The notes under the pieces were generated by a model. That model was not told the DNA's origin and searched no databases. It worked only from the letters and a program-made list of their open reading frames with translations. From G963667975 sp963677395 (lineage in GTDB: Bacteria > Bacteroidota > Bacteroidia > Bacteroidales > G963667975), in the NCBI GenBank assembly GCA_963677395.2, contig OY781965.2:1302001-1366000 (forward strand): a DNA stretch of 64,000 nucleotides, in the 5' to 3' direction. Below, one piece after another: positions 1 through 8,062 of the stretch (position 1 is its first letter; the number at the start of each line of letters is the position of its first letter). Position numbers and translations under genes: made by a program.

Positions 1-209
1 TTCGTGTCTTTTTCGTATTGCAATACAGTGGAATCATACGTGATTTTTAAATCAATAGCCCCAATGTTATTCAATCCTTGGAATAATATTGGGATAATTA
101 CCGGCTTCCCAATCTCAGCGGTGTCACTTCCAATTGTAATAGTTTGCGATTTTAAAGAGCTAAAAGCTGTTAAAATCATGAATATTGTAATTATGCTAAG
201 TTTTTTCAT
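1..209 (-). CDS. Secreted cohesin-type protein, 5' end only (runs off the window)
   Basis: The minus strand gives an N-terminus starting MKKLSIITIFMILTAF, with a hydrophobic signal peptide ending near SLKSQ. It continues into IGKPVIIPILFQGLNNIG and IDLKITYDSTVLQY. This matches the start of each cohesin-like module in the protein encoded at 636-4412 (TISIPINISGFSNVG, IDFKITYDNTVM). Only about 69 residues are visible, so domain number and tail are unknown. It is the last visible gene of the minus-strand surface locus, after the small anchor protein at 299-541, with a strong hairpin between the two. Start chosen at 209 because the signal peptide follows directly. Confidence 0.72.
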   Translation of the reverse strand, partial: MKKLSIITIFMILTAFSSLKSQTITIGSDTAEIGKPVIIPILFQGLNNIGAIDLKITYDSTVLQYEKDT

Positions 210-247
210 CTCTGTTTCTCTATTATCGTAAAATCTAAAAGTCAGAA

Positions 248-285
248 AGCAATTCCAGAGAATAATAATGTTCTCCGGAATTGCT
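248..285 (-). terminator. Hairpin terminator after the small anchor-protein gene
   Basis: Arms AGCAATTCC and GGAATTGCT pair, extended inwards by GAGAA/TTCTC with one mismatch. On the minus strand the stem is followed by a T-rich stretch. It lies just past the stop at 299 and before the start at 209, so it should end transcription of the anchor gene. Confidence 0.7.
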
Positions 286-298
286 GAATATTACATGT

Positions 299-541
299 TT
301 AAATGGATTTTTTCCATTGATAGATTTTTCTTCCGCCATATAATGTGCCCATCGCAAGCAGAATGGAAAGACCTCCGTCAACAGGGGCTCCGCCACCGCT
401 AACAGGTGCTGAGCCGGGAGCTCCTACAGGAGAAGCACCACCTGAACCCGATCCGCCAGGATGAGGTGGTTGTGCCGAAGAGAAAAGTGGAGTAACCGCT
501 AAAACTGCTGTTACTATCATTATTTGAATAATTGCTTTCAT
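299..541 (-). CDS. Small exported protein with P-V-D-G-G-L membrane-anchor tail (PID-CTERM-like)
   Basis: 80 residues. A signal peptide (about 1-23, ending SSAQ) is followed by a short Pro/Gly-rich linker (PPHPGGSGSGG, PVGAPGSAPVSGGG). The tail is tripartite: motif APVDGGLS, hydrophobic segment ILLAMGTLYGG, then basic RKIYQWKKSI. This layout resembles PEP-CTERM-type sorting signals and what NCBI labels a PID-CTERM domain in Bacteroidota; that name is from memory and was not checked. Two paralogues lie at 44230-44487 and 50865-51098. The mature chain is almost only linker and anchor, so a binding or enzymatic role is not evident. It follows the cohesin scaffold gene, separated by a terminator. 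Confidence 0.75.
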   Translation of the reverse strand: MKAIIQIMIVTAVLAVTPLFSSAQPPHPGGSGSGGASPVGAPGSAPVSGGGAPVDGGLSILLAMGTLYGGRKIYQWKKSI

Positions 542-581
542 TTTTCTTCTTTTTAAAGTGTGAATGAATTTTTTTATTGAA

Positions 582-618
582 AATCCGGAAGGAGGTATTA
601 AACCTCCTCCTCCGGATT
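582..618 (-). terminator. Strong GC-rich terminator after the cohesin scaffold gene
   Basis: Arms AATCCGGAAGGAGGT and ACCTCCTCCTCCGGATT pair with one looped base. On the minus strand the stem is followed by TTTTC and an A/T run. It lies 18 bases past the stop at 636. Confidence 0.8.
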
Positions 619-635
619 CTCAACGTTTACGTATT

Positions 636-3600
636 TTAATGAATGAAAACCTTTTGAGTATAAGATTTGCTTTCTGTTACAACCTTTACAAAGTAGTATC
701 CGGATTCAACATTTAATGAAATTCGGTTTTCAGTACCTGCTTTTGCAATTATCTGGCCTAATGCGTTGAAAATATTGATTTCACGGATAATTTCGTTTGC
801 AGGGTTTGCGATTATAACATCTTTATGTTGTGCAAAAATGTGAATGCCATTTGCATTGTTTTCATCTATACCAACAGTAGATGAGAAGAGAATTGTAAAA
901 CGGTTCGTGTTGTCAGTTACAGAAGAAACAAATGAATATACTTGATTTTGTAACAAATTAACGCTTTGATTTAATTTATTGTCAATCAAATACACTGATA
1001 CGCCTGCTGCAATTGAAGATAAATCTGATGCAGTGATCGTAAAGTTACCATCAGTACCAGCTTCAAAATTCATGGGAATGCTAACATTTGTGTTTGGAAT
1101 GATTTCTGCTAATGCATTGATTGAGAGTTTTTGGTTGTTTGCGATGGTGTATAATTGAGGAGCGTTGCTATCACCATAAAGTTTACGGCTATCATAATTA
1201 ATATCAAATCCATTGGTTGCCTGACTACTGAATGCAACCAATACTTCGTCGGCGTAGCTGTTGCCTTCAACTCTTAAACGCATTGCGTTTGCATTTGACG
1301 ATTTAAAAATAGGTTGTGAACTATGAGTTCTCCATGCATTTTGGAACGTAAAAGTACTATTTGATGTTGCATCAATCATAAATCCTTGATTCGTAGGAAT
1401 TATGTTTGTAGCACTTAGCGTTGATGCTTGATTTGCAGCGTTATATACCGAGTAGTTATGATCTGTTTGATTCCATGTGTAAAATGCAGAGGTTTGGTTA
1501 GATAAGCCTGAAGCCCATGCAAGGTCAAGATTGATTGCAGATGGATATGGATTTCCAAGTAAGTTGAATCCAAAACCACTGTATGAACCTGTGTTCATAG
1601 TAACAGGAACAGAAATAGAACCATCATTTAATAAGCCATTGAAGTTCGCTATGGCTGCACTGTTACTTGCCCAAATAGAATATCCCTTGCCATTTGTAAG
1701 CACTATGTTGCCATTTGAAATTCCAGCCCATGTTCCATCATTATTTAATGACTGTACATAAACAGGAGGTTGGTTGTTGTTATAGAAAGAAAGTGCTTTT
1801 GCATTATTTACAGATGATGACATTAAATGCCATGCATTTTGAGTAATGGCGCGTTTTGCAAGTGTTGATGTGGTTACGGTTAAATTACTGTTGCCAATAA
1901 CAGAAGCGCCATTTTCAACCAACAAAGTATTCACTGTTACAGGAGTAGAAATTGTTACCAAGTCATTGATAATCACGCTGTCAATTGCAGATGGGATGCC
2001 ATTGTTCCAACGAGCAGCATCATTCCAGTTGCCAGTTCCTGTAAATGTTGTTGTTTTTGGACCAGCCTGAGTTACCGAAGTATTGCTATAATTTATATTA
2101 ACCGGATTTCCATCCCAGTCAGTAACTTCACATAGTAAGGTATTAAAATCAACAACACTATTCCCTCCTATATAGTTGAATTTTAGGTCTAAAAATTTAC
2201 CATCACTCATGGTTACACCCGAAGTGCCATTTGCTAACCATGATAAGTTAACCATGTAAGTATTTCCGGAAACTTGAGTAGGGTTTGAAAGAGTTCCTGT
2301 TGCATCGGCACTTAGATTTTCGATAGAAATAAAGTTCATTACACTATTGTCATAAGTAACTTTAAAATCAATTGAGCCAATATTGTGATAGTTAGCAATG
2401 TTAATCGGAACATAAATTACAGAACCGGGAACAATTGCTTGTGATGAACCTAAATTTGCTGTTGCCTGTAATGCATTTACAGTTAAGATTACAGTGTTTG
2501 AAGTAGCAGGATTTCCCGAAACGCAACTTAAATCAGAAGTCAAAATACAGCTTACAACGTCATTGTTTTGCGGAATATAAGCGAAAGTTGCCTGGTTTAA
2601 ACCACTATTGTTTCCATTAACTTTCCACTGATAAACAGGGTTTGTGCCTCCATTTACAGGTGTAGCAGTGAAGTTTACGGTAGTGCCAGCATTTACAGTT
2701 GTATTGTCAGCAAGAACAGAAACAGAAACTGGGGCGGGAGTTGTTTCTGTAACAACCGCATTTCCGCTCATTGCAAAATTTGAAGTGCCGTGGATTGCGT
2801 CAATAGTATATGTTCCGGCAGTTAAATTATTCCAGCTTAAGGTTGAACCAGTTCCGGCAACAACAGAGCCTTCATTAGTGCCATTCTTTTTAAGCTGATA
2901 ATTCACACCAATTTGTGAACCATTTAATCCAACTGTTAGCCCGCTTGTTCCCTGGCAATAACTTCCACTACCTGAAACATTGTACGAATTAACTACGAAT
3001 TGACTTATTGAAGAATTGCTATATGTTACGCTGATAGGATTTCCGTCCCAATCAGTAACTTCACATGATGATGTATTGAAATTTAATGCGCTGTTCCCTC
3101 CAAGGTAGTTGAATTTTAGATCGAGAAACTTACCGGTTGTCATATTAACTCCAGAAGAGCCGTTAGCCAGCCATGATAAGTTAACCATGTATGTATTTCC
3201 AGAAACCTGAGTTGGATTTGAAAGAGTTCCTGTTGCATCAGCACTGAGGTTTTCGATAGAAACGAAGTTCATAACACTGTTATCGTAAGTCACTTTGAAA
3301 TCAATAGAGCCTGTATTGTTGAAGTTCGCGATATTGATTGGTATGTAAACGGTAGTACCCGATGTTGCGTTTGTAACTGCATTTCCAAGATTTGCTGTTG
3401 CAGGTAATGAGTTTACCGTAATTGTTATGTTGTTTGAAGTAGCAGGATTTCCTGAAACGCAGCTAAGATTTGAAGTTGTAATGCAATTTACAACATCATT
3501 GTTTTGAGGAGTATATGAAAATGTCGATTGATTAGATCCGCTGTTGTTCCCGTTAACTTTCCATTGGTATGCCGGATTTATACCACCATTAACCGGGGTA

Positions 3601-4412
3601 GCAGTAAAGTTTACGGTTGTGCCTGCTGTTACTGTCGTATTATCGGCAAGAATAGAAACAGATACGGGTGAAGGGGTTGCTTCTGAGATAATTGCACTGC
3701 CAGTCATTGCCTGCGTTGATGAACCGTTTGAAGCCTCAACGGAATAAGTTCCTGCAGTTTTATTGTTCCAGCTAATAGCAGAACCCGTTCCGGCCAAAAC
3801 TGAACCGTCGTTTACACCGTCTTTTTTCAGTTGATAGTTAATTCCGGTTTGGGAGCCACTTAATCCAACCGTTAAACCTGAAGAGCCCAGACAATAGCTT
3901 CCGCTACCTGTAACATTAAATGAATTGATAGATACTAATTGAGAAACGGTAGTATTTGTGTATGTTGGCGTAATAGGATTTCCATCCCAGTCAGAGATTT
4001 CACATAAATTGGTATAGAAACTAACAGCACTGTTTCCTCCAATATAATTGAATTTCAGATCAAGAAATTTTCCGGTTGACATATTTACCCCGGATGATCC
4101 ACTGGATAGCCATGAAAGGTTTACCATATAAGTGTTTCCTGATAATTGAGTGGGATTAGACAATGTACCGGTTGCATCAGTACTGATGTTTTCCAGTGCT
4201 ACAAATGTCATTACAGTGTTATCGTAGGTGATTTTAAAATCAATTGAACCTACATTGCTAAAACCTGATATATTAATGGGAATAGAGATGGTTGTGCCTG
4301 CTGTTCCAATTACAGGGCTTCCTAGATTTGCAGTTTGTGCATTGACATTTGATGCAAATGCAACAACAAACAGAATAAAAATAATCCGAAAGTACTGATT
4401 TAATGTTTTCAT
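636..4412 (-). CDS. Three-cohesin scaffold-like surface protein with T9SS type A sorting tail
   Basis: 1258 residues. Signal peptide about 1-25 (ends NVNAQ). Three cohesin-like modules follow, at about 28-160, 337-465 and 645-770. Each opens with ANLG, then an SIDFK(I/V)TYDN(T/S)VM strand, and ends near WDGNP. Between them are two Ig-like segments (about 160-335 and 465-640) with a GSGSYC motif. Residues about 780-1190 form a module shared with the phosphoesterase at 44569-50445 (NAWHLMSSSVN, LLGNPYPSA, ANQGF or TNQGF patterns). The last about 75 residues are a Por-secretion tail (INIFNALGQI, GYYFVKVVTESKSYTQKVFIH-type end). Cohesin modules bind dockerins, and the gene just upstream ends in a dockerin-like domain. 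The DNA carries tandem repeats of about 940 bp. Substrate or partner proteins are inferred only. Confidence 0.85.
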   Translation of the reverse strand: MKTLNQYFRIIFILFVVAFASNVNAQTANLGSPVIGTAGTTISIPINISGFSNVGSIDFKITYDNTVMTFVALENISTDATGTLSNPTQLSGNTYMVNLSWLSSGSSGVNMSTGKFLDLKFNYIGGNSAVSFYTNLCEISDWDGNPITPTYTNTTVSQLVSINSFNVTGSGSYCLGSSGLTVGLSGSQTGINYQLKKDGVNDGSVLAGTGSAISWNNKTAGTYSVEASNGSSTQAMTGSAIISEATPSPVSVSILADNTTVTAGTTVNFTATPVNGGINPAYQWKVNGNNSGSNQSTFSYTPQNNDVVNCITTSNLSCVSGNPATSNNITITVNSLPATANLGNAVTNATSGTTVYIPINIANFNNTGSIDFKVTYDNSVMNFVSIENLSADATGTLSNPTQVSGNTYMVNLSWLANGSSGVNMTTGKFLDLKFNYLGGNSALNFNTSSCEVTDWDGNPISVTYSNSSISQFVVNSYNVSGSGSYCQGTSGLTVGLNGSQIGVNYQLKKNGTNEGSVVAGTGSTLSWNNLTAGTYTIDAIHGTSNFAMSGNAVVTETTPAPVSVSVLADNTTVNAGTTVNFTATPVNGGTNPVYQWKVNGNNSGLNQATFAYIPQNNDVVSCILTSDLSCVSGNPATSNTVILTVNALQATANLGSSQAIVPGSVIYVPINIANYHNIGSIDFKVTYDNSVMNFISIENLSADATGTLSNPTQVSGNTYMVNLSWLANGTSGVTMSDGKFLDLKFNYIGGNSVVDFNTLLCEVTDWDGNPVNINYSNTSVTQAGPKTTTFTGTGNWNDAARWNNGIPSAIDSVIINDLVTISTPVTVNTLLVENGASVIGNSNLTVTTSTLAKRAITQNAWHLMSSSVNNAKALSFYNNNQPPVYVQSLNNDGTWAGISNGNIVLTNGKGYSIWASNSAAIANFNGLLNDGSISVPVTMNTGSYSGFGFNLLGNPYPSAINLDLAWASGLSNQTSAFYTWNQTDHNYSVYNAANQASTLSATNIIPTNQGFMIDATSNSTFTFQNAWRTHSSQPIFKSSNANAMRLRVEGNSYADEVLVAFSSQATNGFDINYDSRKLYGDSNAPQLYTIANNQKLSINALAEIIPNTNVSIPMNFEAGTDGNFTITASDLSSIAAGVSVYLIDNKLNQSVNLLQNQVYSFVSSVTDNTNRFTILFSSTVGIDENNANGIHIFAQHKDVIIANPANEIIREINIFNALGQIIAKAGTENRISLNVESGYYFVKVVTESKSYTQKVFIH

Positions 4413-4439
4413 ATTGTTTATGTTGTATTTTGTGAAAAG

Positions 4440-4479
4440 GGAAGACTATGAAGATGATTAAGATCAATTCATAGTTTCC
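4440..4479 (-). terminator. Hairpin between dockerin gene and cohesin gene
   Basis: GGAA-ACTATGAA pairs with TTCATAGT-CTTCC on the minus strand, followed by CTTTTC. It sits in the 90-base gap between two co-directional genes, so it may attenuate read-through rather than fully stop it. Confidence 0.5.
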
Positions 4480-4502
4480 TCTTTTTGATTCTATCTTATT
4501 TA

Positions 4503-7500
4503 TTATTGCGCAGGTGTGTATGAACCATTCGTGTCACCAGAGCATATTGCTTTGAATAGTTGTGTGGAATTTTCACCGTTAATTACAACCGTAGGATTTT
4601 CAAATAGCCATTCGCCTATAGTCCATTGGGTTACAACCTGACTCAATGCGCCTTTTTTTCTAATGTAAAGAGCGTCTGTAGAAGTAATTGAAGAAGAGTT
4701 GTTTACGTCGGCTGCTTTGAATCTTAAACCACTTAAAGTGATTTGACCAATTGAAGCTTTACGAGCCTGAAGAGCATCTGTAGTATTAACACCGCCCCAT
4801 GTTTTGGTTGTAGATGCGCCTAAGGTATAAGTGCCATTATCAACAGTGAATCTAAATGAACCGGCAGCATCAGTGTAAACAGAGTCAATGCTGGTTCCAT
4901 TAAGCTTTAAAAATACTTTTGAGAATGTGATTGGAGTACCAGCGGTATTGTCATACTTTAATATGCCTGAAATAAAGTGTTTCCATGAAGTTCCTTTGTT
5001 TAGCAGGATAGAGCTGCTTTGTGGCATAAAGTTAGGAGCGGATAAGTTGAATGCATCTGTTACGAGTAAATCTGAGTTGTTTACTAATGTATCATTATGA
5101 CGGCTGGTTGTTGCAAAATAACTTCTTTCAAAGTCTGAATTGAAATTTGTACCCATACCTGAGAAGATACAGTTTTCCATTTTTAATTCATTATTGGTAG
5201 CAGCTGCCTGGGTATTTGTTCCGTCAAGATATAAACCTGTTGGCCATCCTGCAAAAACAGAGTTGTAAACGTTTAATTTGGAACTTCTGCGGATATGCAT
5301 CGCTCTGCGATAGAGTGAATTAATTGATGTTGTTGCATCAACTTTTGGGCCAAACATACTGAAATTGCTGAAAACACATTGTGTAAACGGAGTGTTGGTT
5401 GAACCTGTTCCATCGTTATCGGATTCAAAACCGTTTGATTGTGATTGATCTGCAATATTAGGATCTCTTAATGAAACTGCGTATTGAACCATTCCTCTGA
5501 ATCCAAAGTCTGTATCAAAGTCATCATCCCAGCCTCTGAAAGCAATGATATGTTTTGCATTTACTGTACCGCCAAACCATTCGTAAGAATCGTCTCCACT
5601 GTAAGAAACCTGAATGTAATCCAATGTTGTTCCGTTTCCAACTCCACCCATGGTTAATCCGTTAATTTCGTTGTTGGTTGAATAAGCAATACCTGGGAAT
5701 TCAATACGAACATATTTTAAAATACCGGAGTTGTCAGCATCATTGCTTCCACCATAATGAGAGCCTAAGTTTCCTTCAATAATTGCATCACCACCCGTAG
5801 GGTTAATTGTAGCATTTCCTAAAATTACCACCCCACCCCAGTCACCGTAGCTACGGCTGCCGGCAGCTTGATTTGAAGTAAACACAATCGGGTTGGTAGC
5901 TGTTCCATTTGCAATCACTTTTGCACCTTTTTCGATAATCAAGGTTCCTTTGTTTGTTTTGTCTCCACGAATGATTGTTCCGGGTTCAATGGTTAATGTC
6001 GCACCTGATTTTACATACACAAAACCATTTAAAAGATAAACACTTCCGGATGTTGAAGGGAGAAAGTTTGGAGTCGTAAGGTTAAAAGGATCAATAACTT
6101 GTAAAGAACTATTGTCGGTTAGTACGCTATTGTGACGTGCGGGATTATTGAAGTAAGTATCTTCAAAAGAAGATGCAAAGTTTGTTCCCATTCCTGCAAA
6201 GATGCAGTTTTCTATTTTTAGCTCATTGTTCGTTGCAGAAGCCTGAGTATTTGTACCATCAAGAAATAAACCTGTAGGCCATCCTGCAAATACAGAATTA
6301 AAAACGTTTAACTTTGAGCTTCTGCGGATATGCATCGCTCTGCGATAAAGTGAATTCACGCTGGTAGTGCCGTTCACTTTGGGTCCGTACATGCTGAAAT
6401 TGCTGAAAATACATTGGGTGAAAGGAGTGTTTACAGACCCAGTGCCATCGTTATCAGATTCAAAGCCATTAGATTGTGACTGGTCAGCGATATTTGGATC
6501 ACGTAAAGAAACCGCAAACTGAACTTTGCCTCTGTATCCGAAATCAGTATCAAAGTCATCATCCCAGCCTCTGAAAGCGATTAAATGCTTTGCGTTTACA
6601 GTGCCGCCAAACCATTCGTAAGAGTCATCTCCACTGTAAGAAACCTGAATATAATCAAGTAAAGTTCCGTTACCAACGCCCCCCATGGTTAATCCGTTGA
6701 TTTCGTTATTGGTTGAGTAGGCAATACCAGGAAATTCAATACGAACATATTTTAAAGTACCAGAGTTGTCTGCGTCATTGGTTCCACCATAATGAGAACC
6801 TAGGTTTCCTTCAATAATTGCATCACCACCGGTAGGGTTTATTTTGGCATTGCCGAGTATTACAACACCACCCCAGTCTCCATAACTACGGCTACCTGCT
6901 GATTGATTTGATGTGAAAATAATCGGGTTTGCAACAGTGCCCACGGCATTAATGGTAGCTCCTTTTTCAATAACTAATGTACCTTTATTTGTTTTATCTC
7001 CACGGATAATTGTACCCGGTTCGATAGTTAAAGTAGCTCCGGCTTTTACGTAAACGAAACCATTTAACAAATAAACATTGCCAGAAGACCATGTAGTGTT
7101 AGTCGTAATATCACCCGCAGGAACCGTAATAGTTGCAGCAGGATAAACCGTGTTTTGTGGATCAAAATTTGCCCAGCCTAAAGTCCAGTTTGTTGAGCCA
7201 AAAGCACCAACAAAGTTCACCTGATCAAAAAAAGGATCGTTTAATACTGAATTAGTGAAAGATGCTCCATTAAGAAGAGGAGAGCCAGAAGACCATGTAG
7301 TGTTGGCTGTAATATCACCAGCAGGAATTGTAACAGTAGCTACCGGATAATTTGTGTTTTGTGGATCCCAGTTGGTCCAACCGGTAGTCCAGTTTGTAGT
7401 GCCAAAAGCACCAATGTAATTCACCTTGTCGAAAAATGGATCGTTAATGGTGTTTTGTCCCATAACTCCATAAATCAAAGCTAAAAACATCGATAAAGAT

Positions 7501-7517
7501 GTGACGATTTTTTTCAT
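4503..7517 (-). CDS. Secreted duplicated beta-helix protein ending in a dockerin-like domain
   Basis: 1004 residues with a signal peptide (about 1-20, ends GVMGQ). Two short N-terminal repeats (NDPFFDxVN, GAFG(T/S)TNWT) precede two near-identical copies of a roughly 370-residue unit. Each unit opens YLLNGFVYVK(A/S)GATL and contains TIIRGDKTNKGTL, GDWGGVVILGNA and GGTVNAKH, typical of right-handed parallel beta-helix proteins. A short Ig-like strand set (DAAGSFRFTVDNGTYTL) leads to a dockerin-like C-terminus with GGVNTTDALQARKA, ADVNNSSSITSTDAL and a final SGDTNGSYTP. The D-x-N-x-S-x-x-I-x-x-x-D spacing fits a calcium-binding dockerin loop. No T9SS tail is visible, so surface retention could depend on a cohesin partner such as the next gene's product. 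The function of the beta-helix is unknown. Confidence 0.8.
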   Translation of the reverse strand: MKKIVTSLSMFLALIYGVMGQNTINDPFFDKVNYIGAFGTTNWTTGWTNWDPQNTNYPVATVTIPAGDITANTTWSSGSPLLNGASFTNSVLNDPFFDQVNFVGAFGSTNWTLGWANFDPQNTVYPAATITVPAGDITTNTTWSSGNVYLLNGFVYVKAGATLTIEPGTIIRGDKTNKGTLVIEKGATINAVGTVANPIIFTSNQSAGSRSYGDWGGVVILGNAKINPTGGDAIIEGNLGSHYGGTNDADNSGTLKYVRIEFPGIAYSTNNEINGLTMGGVGNGTLLDYIQVSYSGDDSYEWFGGTVNAKHLIAFRGWDDDFDTDFGYRGKVQFAVSLRDPNIADQSQSNGFESDNDGTGSVNTPFTQCIFSNFSMYGPKVNGTTSVNSLYRRAMHIRRSSKLNVFNSVFAGWPTGLFLDGTNTQASATNNELKIENCIFAGMGTNFASSFEDTYFNNPARHNSVLTDNSSLQVIDPFNLTTPNFLPSTSGSVYLLNGFVYVKSGATLTIEPGTIIRGDKTNKGTLIIEKGAKVIANGTATNPIVFTSNQAAGSRSYGDWGGVVILGNATINPTGGDAIIEGNLGSHYGGSNDADNSGILKYVRIEFPGIAYSTNNEINGLTMGGVGNGTTLDYIQVSYSGDDSYEWFGGTVNAKHIIAFRGWDDDFDTDFGFRGMVQYAVSLRDPNIADQSQSNGFESDNDGTGSTNTPFTQCVFSNFSMFGPKVDATTSINSLYRRAMHIRRSSKLNVYNSVFAGWPTGLYLDGTNTQAAATNNELKMENCIFSGMGTNFNSDFERSYFATTSRHNDTLVNNSDLLVTDAFNLSAPNFMPQSSSILLNKGTSWKHFISGILKYDNTAGTPITFSKVFLKLNGTSIDSVYTDAAGSFRFTVDNGTYTLGASTTKTWGGVNTTDALQARKASIGQITLSGLRFKAADVNNSSSITSTDALYIRKKGALSQVVTQWTIGEWLFENPTVVINGENSTQLFKAICSGDTNGSYTPAQ

Positions 7518-7545
7518 AATGAGGATTGCGTTTTAAAGTTTGCCG

Positions 7546-7553
7546 CAAAACTA
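7546..7553 (-). promoter_or_regulatory. Candidate Bacteroidota -7 box (TAGTTTTG)
   Basis: TAGTTTTG on the minus strand fits the TAnnTTTG consensus. It lies about 29 bases before the start at 7517, with a TTTA-type -33 element about 20 bases further upstream. Read by eye only. Confidence 0.45.
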
Positions 7554-7792
7554 GACTATGACTATTACCTCATCTTTAAACTCATATTATGAATATGCTA
7601 AGGAATTTAAATTCATGTTAAGTAAATATTATGTACACCATCAAGAGAGGTTTAATTGGTAATGTTGAATTAATGTAAACCCATCCTGATTGTGCTTTTG
7701 GTTTAATAAATCTTAGTTTCAATGTTAAGCTTTTGTAATTGTGAACGATAGTACAGTCGTTCCGTTACATTTGCAAACAAAAGCTCCGTATT

Positions 7793-7987
7793 ATGAATGT
7801 GTTAGAAAAAGGAACATATTATTCGATTCAGGAAATCAATGAATCCGGATTAGTATTTGTGACAAAAACGACTACCTTATTGTTTTACAAATATGAAACA
7901 CATCTTTACATCTTCCATATTGTAGCAAAAATTTTCAAAGGAGTTGCAAAACATCAACTTTTATCTGTACAGTTGGATGATGAATAA
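7793..7987 (+). CDS. Small hypothetical protein
   Basis: 64 residues starting MNVLEKGTYYSIQ and ending SVQLDDE. No family recognised. The composition is protein-like, with alternating hydrophobic residues (LLFYKYETHLYIF), and no signal peptide or clear membrane segment. It is the only plus-strand frame between two minus-strand genes. A TACATTTG box lies about 23 bases upstream. The hairpin at 8011-8042 could serve it as well as the TonB receptor gene. It may be a real orphan gene or a chance frame. Confidence 0.4.
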   Translation: MNVLEKGTYYSIQEINESGLVFVTKTTTLLFYKYETHLYIFHIVAKIFKGVAKHQLLSVQLDDE

Positions 7988-8010
7988 ACATTATGTAATG
8001 CTGGAAAATA

Positions 8011-8042
8011 GAAACGGAACGTTCCTGGAAATATTCCGTTTC
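8011..8042 (-). terminator. Terminator of the TonB receptor gene, possibly bidirectional
   Basis: GAAACGGAA pairs with TTCCGTTTC around a 14-base loop, followed on the minus strand by TATTTTCC. It lies 21 bases past the stop at 8063. Confidence 0.65.
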
Positions 8043-8062
8043 TTAAAAGTTTGATTGTTAGG

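Noticed and set aside
4..231. Plus-strand frame at the left edge
   Set aside because: The minus strand has a signal peptide followed by cohesin-like strands, so the plus frame is a shadow.
1531..3747. Several plus-strand frames inside the cohesin scaffold gene
   Set aside because: They are opposite-strand shadows of the repeated cohesin and Ig-like coding sequence and lack protein-family features.
7681..7792. Riboswitch or structured RNA before the small gene at 7793
   Set aside because: No conserved motif or strong helix was recognised.
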